The translations under genes and the position numbers were made by a program. Source: Onchocerca lupi (Eukaryota > Nematoda > Chromadorea > Rhabditida > Onchocercidae). Taken from it: a stretch of DNA of 64,000 nt. The DNA lies in contig JAOVVO010000398.1 in the NCBI GenBank assembly GCA_028564675.1, positions 1-64,000 on the forward strand, in the 5' to 3' direction. Below, in pieces: positions 25,247 through 37,943 of this stretch (positions are counted from its first letter, which is position 1; each line of letters opens with the position of its first letter). Below the pieces are notes generated by a model. The model searched no databases, had not been told where the DNA came from, and saw only the letters and a program-made list of their open reading frames with translations.

Positions 25247-26776
25247 TTGGTTCGAAGTCTTTATTCTAAAATCTCTCTAAAGTTATTCATAATTTTACCC
25301 GATTTCGGTCGAGAATAAATTCCACAAATTTTGATATATGCAAAAAAATTATTTCAGTTTGTTAAAAACAGTTATAATTTGTTATTATCATATTATTCAA
25401 ATTATTTTTGATATTCTTACTAAAAGAAATTTTTTAAACTTCAAAAAATAATTTGTATTACAAATTTTTTTATAAATTATAAATTGCTGCATAAAACTGC
25501 AGAAAACCTTAACCAAGAGGAAAAGAGGAAAGAAAATTTAATCTTGGTGTAGTGAATATAAATATGATATATATTTATATACATACACAGCAAACATATT
25601 AATATATCAAACTGATTTCGAGCATTCATCACCAACAATAAGACTCAAAATAGCAATGATATTGTTATAAGAATATTTCGAGAAAGAGAAAAACTACGCT
25701 TTAAAATATTTTCTTTATTTTTTTTACTAACCTTTACCATTGGATTGCTTCGAACTTTCAACCGTGATTTTCATTCCATTCTAATCATGCATGATCAAAT
25801 GATAATCCAAAAATTGCAATCTCGATATACTTGCAATTTATTCATCCAGACATAATTTCTTACTGAAAGTTAATGTTATTTTATGCAGCTGCATCACAAA
25901 CATCACAAAGATGCATTTTTAAACACATGCACTAAGCATTCTACTGCGTGCATGCATGCACTGCATATATATATATAACATAGATGCATAAAAGAAGCTT
26001 TTTTCAAAGTTTTAAACTGTTATCGATCCGCTATTTCTAGATTTATTACTTACTGTAACAATAATAATTTATTTTGTTAGCTGAGCAGCCGAGCAAACCT
26101 TCCTGCCATGTTTGAACTTCCTGTAAAATGCATACATTATGCTTTTATATCAATTATCACGCAAGCATTATACGATAACCTGAATCGATCAGCTCTTCCG
26201 TCCATTCTTTTCATTTTTTTTTCAGACAGAAAGATTTATCTGGAACTTTCATAAAACATTTGTATGAATTCTTAAAGATAAAATTATGTGCAAAAATGTG
26301 GCAAAATCAATTTCAAGTACAAAAATTGCAGAAATAAAAATTATTCCAACCTGAATAATATCTGGTTTAAGCGATCGTCTGATATATTCGAAATAGTGGA
26401 CAGCTCAATCATTTAGCTTCTCAATTTTAATACGCATCATGCCGCATTCTCACGTGAATATCTCTTAAAAATCTATGCGTCATCACACTTCATGTAAATA
26501 ATATCACGCATCAATGGCAAAACTACGAAATATGTATGATTGGATATAAAACTGCTCACCAAATACAAATTGTACATTTGATATATTAATCAAATAAACT
26601 ACTTTTCCAAGCAAATCATTTGAATATCGATTTTTGCATAAAAATTTTAAAAATCGATATGCAAATAATTCTGCATAAAAATTTCATTCTCCATTTCTCC
26701 TATTCTTCGCATTATCTCGGTCGATTAGACACAGCTAAAAACCAAAAACGGTATGTAAAATGGCGGGAAAGGCCAA

Positions 26777-26789
26777 AGGTCAAAGGTGA
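26777..26789 (+). promoter_or_regulatory. DR1-type nuclear receptor element
   Basis: AGGTCA-A-AGGTGA is a one-base-spaced direct repeat of nuclear-receptor half-sites, the arrangement bound by HNF4/RXR-type receptors. It follows a TGGCGGGAA box at 26761-26769, and an inverted half-site TGACCTT lies at 26834-26840. The clustering is suggestive, but binding and a target gene are inference. Confidence 0.3.
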
Positions 26790-27509
26790 AGAGCGTCAGT
26801 GAATGAATATCATTCTCGGAGATGCTGCTTGCATGACCTTTACAGGATAATAAAACAACAAGCTAAACTACAAATTGCCATATGACTAGAAAAAAATTCC
26901 ATTTATTCTACAGCATTTTCGAGATTTCATTATATAATGCTAATCCAATGCCCTTTTCTCGATATTAAATCAGGATACTTTTACAGAAAAAATGAGATAA
27001 AATAAAACTGGTAGAAAATTGGCAATCCTAGCAAGAAAAAAAAAATCCAAAAGTTTTTGAGACCTGGAACAAACAGAATTTTAATAATTACTTTAATTAT
27101 ACGCGGAGTAATATGCATAATAGTAGTGTGCTTACTAATAAATTGAAAAATAGTGTGAGATCTTTTAATATAATTAAAATTGATAAGAGAAGGATACGAC
27201 GAATTTCGTTATGAAAAATTGAAGAATTTTGGTTCTATTTAGATTAAGAGACCATCCGATAATAGAAGATGATAACTACTGTCAATCATCAACGCATTTT
27301 ATCTAATCCGAAATTGTCATTATCTGAAGAGATCTATTCAAAGTTTACACAACCAATAAGTTAGTTCTCCTCTAAATCTCATTTACACATAACAAATAAT
27401 TCAATACTCTTATATATTTAATGAAATTACCATATACTTTCTCATTGCTGGATAAAAACACTTCATGCATCTGTCATCTTAAATTAATTATTAAATAAAT
27501 GCATGATAA

Positions 27510-27536
27510 ACACACACACACACACACACACACACA
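27510..27536 (+). repeat. (CA)n dinucleotide microsatellite
   Basis: About 27 bp of uninterrupted ACAC repeat followed by ATACT. Confidence 0.95.
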
Positions 27537-29975
27537 TACTTATATTTTCAAGAAAAGAAAAGGGAAGAATGATATCGTCTTAAAGACTTTTTTGCAAAAT
27601 TAATAGACTAAAAATAAAATTGAAAGGTAAACAAATGCATTTATCACTGTTTGCATATACATGTTTTTGTTTATGATGTATGTGTGTTTAAAGAAACTAA
27701 ACTGTTCAAAAGTATTTTGTATCGATAAAAGAATATTTATGAATGCTTCTTTCCATACTTTCTTTAAATTAAATTAAATTCAATTTGCTAATTGACATTT
27801 TCTTTTGCACAAATATCATCGATAATGTGAGTTCGAGAATGTTAGAAAGAGAAACTTATGCAAGCAAATGTCCATTAACAGTTACATATTTGAGATGAAA
27901 TGAAAGTATTTTCTCAAATTTTTCTTGCATGACATAGAAACTACTCTTTTATCCATGCTTTTTTGCTACAATTTTTCTCTTCTTTCAACGACAATTTCAA
28001 CTTCGAGTCCAGATAGCAAATATCATTATTTCTAATTTTTCTCAACATTCACGTAAAACATACGCATCAAGCTTTGATAGGTTAACCAATTGATCAATAT
28101 CAAAAGTGGAATTCGTGTGTTTTGCCTTGCTTGAAAGCACACAAATAACGGGAACCATTCGAAAATTGCTTCAAAAAAAAAAGAAACTTTTGATCAATAT
28201 GAAAGTTAATTTTCGGACAAAAGAATTATTCTAAGTTAGAAGCCTTTTGGACGTAAAAAATAAGAAGAAATAATATGGAGAATACAATTTTGAAAACTAG
28301 ATTGTCAGAATAAAAAGCAAATTTTTTGGAAAAGAGTAAAATTAAGATAACAACAGGAAATGATAGAGAGAAGTTGATTGGAAAATTTAGATTGTAAACA
28401 TTTATAAAGTGTCATGTATGAGGAGCAGATGTAGCAATGAAAAAGCCGTATTCTGATTATTAACGAATAAAACGCATGATTGACAGCATGATAAAAAGTG
28501 AATTTGATTATTTCACAGAAAAATCTACACATGTAAATAGATTTTAAGCTTTCTAAGAATCTCTATTGTTCGAAAAAAAAATGAAATTCTGAATATGAGG
28601 GGAGTAACTTTTCTAATTAGAGCGAAAAAAGTTTGCTGCTAGAACATAAACCAGTTATGGGAGCAAATTATCTTGAACGAACGGCACAAATTGTTAACAA
28701 TTTTACTTTTCAACTGAACTTTGAACTTTTTTTTACAGTGCAAAAAATGAGATTATGTAATATAACTTATGTTACCTTGAATGTTGATTCACATAACTTA
28801 TAAGATTTTCGTTTTCTGTTGCGATAGTGATTTTCTTGATGAGCATAGATAAAAATTTTCCAATCCATTGATTTATTAAAAACACGATACTTTATGATGT
28901 TACTTTTCATTAAATCGTTTTTATTGTACTGTTATTCCCTATGCAATCCAAATCACTATCTTTTGAAAGCGAGCACATGGATTATGTTTTGAAACATTCT
29001 CGAATAAATGAATTCGTTTTACTCAGAGATTGACCACAAAATAATTAAATTCTAATTAAATTTTTTTAAGTTGAATTTGAAAGAAAATTGTCTTTGAAAC
29101 AACAACAATAAAGAAAAATAAAGGAATAACTTTCGAATTAGTGAATGATTTTTTTCTTTTTTTTGTGGATAATATATCAGAGAGAATACTATCATTTTCG
29201 GTGGATGAATAATTATGCATTATGAGCAAGTGATAGGATATTTCAGAATTTTAAATTTGAAATTTCAAATTTAATTAAAAAGAAATTTCATTTTTCATTT
29301 CTCTATGGTGAGGATAAACAAACATAAGATAGTTACCTAGACCAAGAAGCACTATCAATAGCACTTTTTGTTGCTCTTGAATTGAAATTTCTGGTTTGAG
29401 GTAAGCAAACAGCAGAACATATATTTGCCAAACATCCCAAGTTATTTACAACTTGTAATTATTTCGTCATCATTGCGATTCAAATTTACTCCAGAATTTG
29501 GATTCAAATCTTTTCGAAAATTAAAAAATATTTCTCGTTAAATAAGCAAATTTATACATTTAGCTAAAGAATCGATAGCTCTGCTTTTTATGCAAAACTG
29601 TCTAAAAATCAGAAATGGATTAAAATTAAATGAAGTAGAAATAATGCTAGCCGTATTCTTTGATATGTATGTTTGTTGCTTTTATATGATTATGATTATG
29701 TAAGAGAGTGAAGCAATCGTTTCTCATGAAAACTGCACCAAAAATGTATTTAGCAATAAATAAACTTCTGCCAACAATATATCAATGTAGTCTGAACTAA
29801 CCAGAAAATTTGCCAAAACAGTTAATTGACAAACTAACAAAGTGACAGTGTTGCCCAAATGATATCTTTTGATCTGTATCAATTGATACCTAATCAAACA
29901 AAAGGAAGAAAAATAATGTGACAGAATGAGGATACGCGTTGCTATTCATCAATATGAATGAAAAATGTAAATGTT

Positions 29976-30226
29976 CGTTGTTCACTTCCACACAACTTCA
30001 TCGAATGATTTCAAATTTTGACATAACAATGCATTTGAATAGGCATATATTTCTATATAGATATACCTATTCTTTTTTTTTCATCTCTCACATCTATGAC
30101 AGGTAAAAGTAAATGAGCAGACTGAATTCACTGATCACGCCTACTTTCCGTGTTGTTCATTTCCACACAATGTTTGAAATTCTTTACCAATTGATTTGTC
30201 GAATAGGCGCATATTTCTATACGGAT
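29976..30226 (+). repeat. Diverged local duplication of about 75 bp (two copies)
   Basis: The segments 29976-30060 and 30151-30226 share GTTGTTCA, TTCCACACAA, a TTTGAAATT or similar block and GAATAGGC followed by ATATTTCTATA in the same order, with substitutions and small gaps. They look like an old duplication about 175 bp apart. Confidence 0.5.
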
Positions 30227-31034
30227 AAGGCATATGTTTAAGAACTTCCGGAAATTTAAGATTTTGAATAAACGAACATTGACATTTTTATTTATAAAGA
30301 CTAGCTGAATAAGCCATGCAAAGCGTAATTTTTAACGTTATTTTTATAAAAATAAAACTATTGAAAAATTTTACTGAAATACACCGTAAAGAAGTGAAAT
30401 GAAATAATTATCAACAATTCTCAATTATTAGTAATTTTCGATTAATCTTCGCAAAACTTGTTTCCGTGATGATATATAACTGAATCCTGGATATCATCGG
30501 TAAATAATCTTGAAGAATAGAATAATCGTTACTATCTATCTGGATAAAAATACATCACTAATCACAGTTCACTTCAACTTCCAATATCTTTCATATCAGA
30601 ATTTTACAAAATTCACTTTTCCATCTTTTCTTCAACACATTTTCTGGAGTGAAATTTCGCTTACAACAATATCAGTTATTTCATTTCAAATTCTTCGACC
30701 TCTACGAAATATTTATATAATTCAAACTGATATTTATATTTTTTTGACATTATAGTATAACACAGCAACAACACCCCAAAGTGATTAAGAAATTGTGATT
30801 TAATCAATTATTTCCAATACATAGACCTTGTTATTCAACCCACATTTTGTATTAATTGTTAATTTTTTACTTGCAAAGTTCTTTGTCTCTATTTAATGTG
30901 TTGAATAAAAATTTGATATTCTCATACCTCAAATATACACATGCATTCACACATTCTAGTAATAATGACATACATAGATATACATTCTCATACACACATT
31001 GCCATATATACAGTTATACTTTTTATAATTATCT

Positions 31035-31201
31035 CACATACACGTGCCACATACACAGACATACATCCTTCATATACACCTGCAATATACACAGTTCATA
31101 TACACGCGCCACATACACAGACATACATCCTTGTATATACATGCCAAATATGCATTTATACATCTTCACATACACGTGCCACATACAAAGACATACATAT
31201 G
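31035..31201 (+). repeat. Interrupted 35-bp minisatellite, three copies
   Basis: Units at 31035-31070, 31097-31132 and 31167-31201 share CATACACG(T/C)GCCACATACA and GACATACAT, with spacers of 26 and 34 bp. Two units contain CACGTG and the middle one CACGCG. Open frames over this region translate to His/Thr/Tyr-rich repeats and are not credible proteins. Confidence 0.85.
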
Positions 31202-31460
31202 TCCTAAAGAAAATCAACTTCGCATCTTCTCTCTCTAATTCCGTTCTCTCGATTATTGAGAAAATTATTTCTATCGGTCTGCTTTCGTTGTGCTCTATTG
31301 CTACTATCGTTGATCACATATACTCACACACATACACACACATACATACATACACAGGCCAATATGACCGTTAATCAATCTGTCCAAATTCGATTTGAAT
31401 TCAAACAAAAGCAATAATTTATTTGCCAGACAAACATAGAGTATAAGTTTTTTTCTGGTA

Positions 31461-31479
31461 TGTGTGTGTGTGTGTGTGT
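31461..31479 (+). repeat. (TG)n microsatellite
   Basis: A pure TG run of about 19 bp. It lies about 100 bp after an opposite-sense CACA/CATACA tract at 31321-31358. Confidence 0.9.
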
Positions 31480-31911
31480 CTGATATGAAAAATAATCAGT
31501 GATAATAAGAGTGGAGGAATAGCATGGATTTCAATGATAAAGATAGCAAGGCCAACGTCACCCATCACCAACAACACCCACTTATCACCGCCATCTTTAA
31601 AAATGAAAAGGGAAAAATCGAAAAAATTTTGAATTATATGACCCAGTGAAAAGATAGACATATCACCTTCCATCCCTTCCCTACATTGTTCTTTCTTGCC
31701 GGAAAATCAAATTTGACAACACGGAATTTCCGGTTAATCGGACACTGATATCCGATTCGAACACTGATATATCAAGGAATGAGAAAACAGTGATAGGAAA
31801 TAAGCTTAGCAGTTAAAATATCTTATCATATCACGCGTTTGGCTTCATTTCTCTTATTATTACATGATTTCCGACCGTGTTATCCATCAGACCATCCGAC
31901 CTTCCTTATGG

Positions 31912-32488
31912 TTTCCGGAAAAGATATGCATCCTTCGGTCAATTTAATTCCTCCTCATGATATGCTATCCATTAACTGATTAAATTATCACTAAGTTTGA
32001 AATTTTCATTTTAATGGAAGAAAAGACGCTTAGAAACATAAATAATGAGACAGTAAGCGAAAGCAAATAAACTCGGCGACATAGTGAAATTGTAGTTCGA
32101 TGTTTGAAGGACGAATAGGTAATTCAAGCGGCACAGTACAACTTTTTCGAAAAATTTATGCTTATCAATGACAAGATTGAAATTTCGGGACTAGAAAACT
32201 TCGAAAAAAATTTCGAAATTCCCGCATAAATTTAAAAATTCAATTTAAATTTATTTGCTTAAAATGAAATTGATCATCTAATTGTATAAGCAAATATCCA
32301 AGTAATAAGCAAGCAATGCAGCACAGAATCATCTGCATTATCAGTGCATCTCCGGTTGATAACAGAATTGTAATCTGAATATAGGCAACGAATACTGCTT
32401 TCCGGAAAAACATTCAGTAACTGAATTTCCGAAAAAAATATGTACCTTTTGTTCAATTTAACCTCTTTTCATGATACTATTCATTAAT
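31912..32488 (+). repeat. Diverged duplication of about 65 bp, copies 515 bp apart
   Basis: The segments 31912-31975 and 32427-32488 share TTTCCG(G)AAAA, ATATG, a GTTCAATTTAA-like block, CATGATA and CTAT(C/T)CATTAA in order. This suggests an old local duplication or two members of a short interspersed repeat. Confidence 0.45.
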
Positions 32489-32934
32489 TTCTCGATACTA
32501 TCTTCATGATGCTATATCTATTGTGACAAAGGACAGCAAGAAATCTCAACCTCATTTCTCAGACAACATTGGTTGACATTTTATTTCACTAAATATTAAG
32601 ATCAAAAAAAAGAAGTGATAAATGTTGAGAGTGAAGGAAGAAATCTGCCTTTCCTAAGTAATCCATGAAATTTGATCCAACTGGATTACTGCATCATTTT
32701 ATGGAAGTGATAAGAATGAGGAGATAGAGATAAAAACAATGAAGAATAACTTTGACTGAAGTTGCAGTTACTGATAATCGTGGCTTCGTTATCACAAATA
32801 TCACTTGTAATCTCTGGCATGCTTCCTAAAAATTTAAATCACTCGAAACAAACGACATTAAATGGTACGACATTGAGTGAGCAATATGAGACGAGATCAT
32901 CTCCCCATCTTCACTTCATCAATCTGTCTGTCAC

Positions 32935-33030
32935 TGTGCATGTCTATGTATGATGTCTGTGTCTGTATATGGGTGTGTGCGTGGATGCATGTCTGTGTCT
33001 GTGCGTGGGTGTGCGTGTGTGTAGGTGTCG
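32935..33030 (+). repeat. (TGTG/TGTCTG)n compound microsatellite
   Basis: Imperfect TGTCTGTG, GGGTGTG and GCGTGTG units. Together with 33133-33200 (TGTATGTG repeats) it forms a second microsatellite belt on the opposite strand sense to the CATACA belt. Confidence 0.88.
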
Positions 33031-33132
33031 GCGATATAAGATATGGTCAGTATTGAGGAGAAATAGATTGGAAGATGAAATGAATCAGTGACAGGACAAG
33101 ATAATTGCCTTTGATATCTAGATGTATACGCA

Positions 33133-33200
33133 TCTGTGTATGTGCATATATGTATGTGTGTATGTGTGTGTATGTGTGCATGTATGTATGTGGATGAATG
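33133..33200 (+). repeat. (TGTATG)n microsatellite
   Basis: Repeats of TGTATGTG with interruptions over about 68 bp. Confidence 0.88.
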
Positions 33201-33346
33201 TGCAAGCTGAGAAAGGAAGGAAGGAGGATGGAACGGATATGGGTGTTTACATGTATCCGGCTTAATATCCTCCCATCTTGTCTATTTAATGCCAATAAGA
33301 TCAAACAAATGGCATGGCTACTACGCATCGCACATTAATACACACG

Positions 33347-33426
33347 TACACATACATTACATACATACATACACACATACACATACTACACATACATTAC
33401 ATACATACATACACACATACACATAC
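33347..33426 (+). repeat. Perfect 40-bp tandem duplication inside a CATACA microsatellite
   Basis: The 40-bp unit 33347-33386, beginning TACACATACATTACATACAT, is repeated exactly at 33387-33426. It is a higher-order duplication on top of the 4- to 6-bp repeat. Confidence 0.95.
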
Positions 33427-34527
33427 ATATGTATGTAAGATACGGAAGAAGTGCTTATCAGTTCATTGTTATCACCAATAACTCATTGTGAACGTGAAGG
33501 TGAACAGGAACAACTATTTTGATCTAATTAAGGATAACATTCAATTAACAAACTTTTTCATCCAATCAAAATTATAAGTGGAATGAAAATAGAAAAAAAT
33601 TGGAGAAGTAATCAATCATTGATTCCTAGAGAAGTGCTTCGTCTGGAGATTGCTAACCATTTACTCCGAGATTGGAGAAGAAACATCGGAAGGAAAGTTG
33701 ATTAGCATCTTCTGGCAGCGAAGAAATTAATCATGATTAGAGCATGAGGTTGAGAGGTGAAGAAAAAAGACAGAGTTGACTCGTTTGAGTGCAACTCAAC
33801 CACTTTCTGTCCTGTCAACTGCGTGTCACCAGGATTGAGTGAGTCGTTTAGTGAATGGTCCATTCGTTCCTCCCATCGATGATCGGGTCATCATGAGCTT
33901 CTTGCCATATGTTTACCCTTCCGATGACCATCCCATCCCATTCAGTGTATCAATTATTTCATGTCTATATTATTACTCGCATAATATTTTGAAGAGAACG
34001 ATAAGTACTCATTCACGTTGATCATTTCTTCGTTCACGCTTATTTACGTTCATTTATTCTGCATTCACGTCAACTGAAAGAATCGTAAAGAACAAGAATC
34101 TGGAATTGAACTTGATTGTTAATCGTCAATGCCATTCTATTCACGGATGACCTGGAAAATGTAGAAGAAATGCAAGATGAAAATAAATAATTCCCTTCAC
34201 GGAATCAGCAGTTATAGTGCATCAATATATGATATAATTATAGGTCACGGGAAAAGTTCACATTCCACTGAAACGTGAAATGAGATTAAGCGTATATTTC
34301 AAATTATTCATCATTCCTTAACAAATCATTGGGGAATGGTTAGTATTTTGAAAATCTTTTAATTTTAATCTATATTTGTATGAAATTATATAGAATTATG
34401 GAATTCGCAGAAAATTATGATAGCAAAACTTTTCAGATATAAGATGATAGATAACTGGATTAAGTATGACATTGAGACTATTGCTACTTCTGCTGCTGAT
34501 TATCGAGAATTGTGATGTCAAGAAAGA

Positions 34528-34552
34528 AGGTCAGGTCAGGTCAGGTCAGGTC
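34528..34552 (+). repeat. (AGGTC)5 pentanucleotide repeat
   Basis: Five exact copies of AGGTC followed by AAG. Each junction reads AGGTCAGGTC, so the tract is a string of overlapping nuclear-receptor half-sites (AGGTCA). It may simply be a microsatellite. Confidence 0.9.
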
Positions 34553-35906
34553 AAGTTTCATCTTTCATATTCTTCCAACTATCCTTTAATGATACGAGCG
34601 AATTATTGGTTTGCTGTGCCAACGAATCATATCTTTCGTTTCCTTCTTTTTTTCCAAATAAATAATTCATTCTATGAGTATATTATCTAATTCATTTGAA
34701 ATTCTAATTATACTGCACTTAATTCGAATTTCGAATTATTTTTCATATATGATATGATCATCTCTAATCAGGCATTAATTTTGTCCTTTTTTGTTAAATT
34801 CGAGAAATATTAAGACACATTTAAGGTGAATTTTTTAATTGAAATTTATTAACAAATTTCCTTTTCAGTTGAAATCACAAATTGAATATCTGATAATATC
34901 ACCATTGCTTGATGAAGAAATAGCATAATTTGAGGTATTAAATTTTTGTTTACATTTTAAATATGCTCTAACGAAATGAAAATCATTTTTCCTTTCTCTC
35001 TCTCTCTCTTCCACAAAAATAATATTCAAGATGGAGGAGTAGAAATGAAATGAAATGAAATAAAGAGTGAAAGTTAGACAAGCTTCAAATCCATAATTAT
35101 CGAAAGTTCCAATAAAGCCACTTGCTTCACTCAAAAAGAAGAAAAAAAAAGCCAACTTCCTGTTATGGATTCGAGAGATTCCAATGTCTCAAGCAACCTT
35201 CTGAAGGCAACGCTTTTAGCATATTTAGCAGACCGAATGGAAGGAAAAAAGACAAATTGCTTTTCTCCATTAAATTATAAATGCCTTTTTATTATTATTT
35301 CTGTTTCAACATGAAGAGAAAGAAAGGGACATTCTCTTACAAATTTCGTTTTTCCTTTCGTTCCGTCTAACAAGCAAATAAGGCAAGAGAAGGCATCCAT
35401 CCATCCCAACGATAGTGAATTTCAGCATTTCGAACATAAATGATAAATCATATTATATCAGAAATAAGGCAAAAGGATAACATGCATTCCAACGAAAATG
35501 AACTTCAACAGAAATCTATTCAGATCAATTACTGAGCAATTTCTTATTAAATTATAAGCAAAGAAAAAAACTTTTTTTTTTTCTTTTTATTAGATTATAA
35601 GTAAAAAAAACGTTATGGCTTTTTTTTTTATGAGAATCTTACCGTTTCATTTCTCTTCCATTGATAACAAAATCGAATCTTATCGTTTCTATTAGGAATA
35701 TATTCAAGTCTTATCATTTCCACTGATAACATATGCAAATTAAATCGCTCTTGCCGTTCCTTGTCTGCTTTATCTTATTGAAAATCATCGATATATTTCA
35801 TTCTTACCTTCCATTATTGATACCTTCTCCTAAATATATGCATATCTTTTCTCATAAATCCATTTATCATACTTAAAATTACATCAAACATGATCATTTA
35901 ATCGTT

Positions 35907-35935
35907 TGATTGATTGATCGATTGATTGAATGAGT
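35907..35935 (+). repeat. (GATT)n short tandem repeat
   Basis: About seven imperfect TTGA/GATT units, with a GATCGATT interruption. Confidence 0.75.
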
Positions 35936-37521
35936 GATTAATTGAGATAGATTGGATATAAACAAATCCATTAAACAAATGATAAGAGTAAATACAAATG
36001 AATATTGCTAAAGATATGTTAAAAAAGAAAGTACTTCAAATTATCATCAAAAAATCATTCCCTTCAACCTATTTTGTTCAATCACTGTCATCATTCGAAT
36101 ATAAAAATTCTTGTAAATCTTCCCAGAATTATATTTTGTCTTATATTCCTTTATTCCTAACGCTCTCTCTTTCTTTTCTCTTCCCTTTCATTATCATTAT
36201 CATTAAATCTAATCAATTGGTCCACAAAGAAAAGTTATTCTTGTAGTATCACATATCTGTGACAGCAATCATTTCTATGTTTTCATTAACTTTTTGTACT
36301 AAATCACGCATAACACATGTTATTATTTATAACATCTCTATGAACTTATGCAATGTTACATCGACCTTATCATCTTTGATCAACAAATGACAAACTGACA
36401 AGATGAACTGTCCACCGATTGAAAATAATAATATGTGTGACCGCATTATCATTTTATCAGTGACTATTTAAAAACTAATCTTAGCAACACTTATGCTAAC
36501 AATTTCAATGAAAAAAAAATAACAGTTATTTGCATAGCATATTGTTGATCCAATAAGCGAAATTTTGATCAAATAACATCCTATAGTTCGAATTAATTTG
36601 TTCAGAAATTAAAGCAAAACTAATGGCTGTCATCATTTTTGTTGAAACGAATCAATATTTCTAGCGAGAAATTGAAGTAAGAAATAGATTAAAATAAAAG
36701 ATAAAGAATTGAATAAAAGAATGACATATTTGTAATTTGAAACTGAAATTGAAACAAAACATGTAAAATAAGATTCATCGAAAATTGAAAATTGCAAAAC
36801 ACTGCATCATAACCTATTTAATAATCTGAAATTCTAGTTAATAAATATGATCGCTTTGACAGCATAAATTTAAGAATTGTTTGATAAATGAAATTTTAAA
36901 TCTGAACTTGTAACTCATGATAATATGCAAATATTATGCAAAGAAAAAAGATGAATTTGAAGTGCTGAAGTAAAGCATTAATGATTATGCATGTTTTTCT
37001 GCTTATTTGTTACAAACACGCTTGAGAATTTTTCCCCGAAATCATCTGATTATTCATATTTATGCAAATAAATTCCTTATTACAAAATTTAAACAGCAAT
37101 TAGATATATTCCTTTCAATCTTGATTATAATAATAAGCAAAAAGTCTGCTAATAACAACAAAAAAAATCTTAAATAAAGGAATAATATGGAAAATATTTG
37201 GATAACTTTGACATCAAGAAATGCCGGGAGTTCTTTTGAATGATATTTCGGAATTTCCCCTGAAATTTCGGAATTTTCAGTGATCATTTCTGCTCATAAC
37301 ATGGTAAAACATATTTTTTGATCCATTTCAATTGGTTATTTGTGAAAGTAGCATTTATGATAAACGATAAAACATGAAGTAAACATTAGTTAATAAAGAC
37401 TAAAAGCTCCAGTTACTGTATGTAATATAATTAATGTAAATGCAAAATGAAAAAAATGCAAATGTAATTGAAGGTATGAAGGAAAATATTTAAACTATCA
37501 AATATAATACTTTTAAATTAT

Positions 37522-37943
37522 ATTAGATAATACCTACTGATAATACAATTATATCGAATATTACTCACTGACAATACAATTATCCTTTTCCATTCTTAGT
37601 TTCTTAATTACATTCACGAAACTTCTTTGATTTGATTTCAAATTCCATTAGATACAATTTCTTACTGATAACAAAATTGTACCGGATATTACCTGCTGAC
37701 AATACAATTATCATTTCTATTCATATTTTCTACTGTCAATAAAATTATCGTTTCTATTTCTAGTCTCTTAATTACAGTCACAAAACTTCCTTTACTTGAT
37801 TTCAAATTCTATTAGATACTACTTACTGATAATACAATTACTTACTGATAACACAATTGTATCGGATATTACCCACTGACAACACAATTATCGTTTCTAT
37901 TTCTAGTTTCTCAATTACATTCACGAAACTCTTTTGATTCTAG
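37522..37943 (+). repeat. Satellite-like triplication (126-163 bp units)
   Basis: Three consecutive units, 37522-37647, 37648-37810 and 37811-37943, each start ATTAGATA, carry ACTGATAA(C/T)A, a CGGATATTAC or CGAATATTAC block, CTGACAA(T/C)ACAATTATC and TCTTAATTACA-TCAC-AAACT, and mostly end TTGATTTCAAATTC. An inner motif of about 20 bp (ACTGACAATACAATTAT) occurs more than once per unit, which accounts for the length differences. Related fragments appear near 35640-35715. Confidence 0.85.

Noticed and set aside
25230..25260. GGTTCGAA, a tRNA B-box-like sequence
   Set aside because: No A box, acceptor stem or anticodon arm could be fitted around it.
28305..28532. 75-codon minus-strand frame with many Cys, Phe and Ile residues
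   Set aside because: Looks hydrophobic, but the bias follows AT-rich codons; no acceptor, signal sequence logic or family match.
31029..31217. 62-codon minus-strand frame with repeated CLCMWHVY-like segments
   Set aside because: The reverse reading of the same microsatellite; no start or splice context.
30856..31374. 172-codon plus-strand frame, His/Thr/Tyr-rich
   Set aside because: It is a translation of CATACA-type microsatellites and the 35-bp minisatellite. All frames in both strands remain open there, which is typical of stop-poor simple repeats.
32762..32953. Plus-strand frame starting like a signal peptide (LQLLIIVASLSQISLVISG)
   Set aside because: There is no ATG; the frame begins at TTG right after an in-frame stop, the acceptor upstream (CTGAAG) is poor, and all three opposite-strand frames are also long here.
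33740..33900. Minus-strand frame with hydrophilic, exon-like composition (WEERMDHSLNDSLNPG)
   Set aside because: No convincing acceptor and donor pair could be fixed, and a competing plus-strand frame is open over the same bases. Kept only as a possible exon of the unrecognised minus-strand gene.
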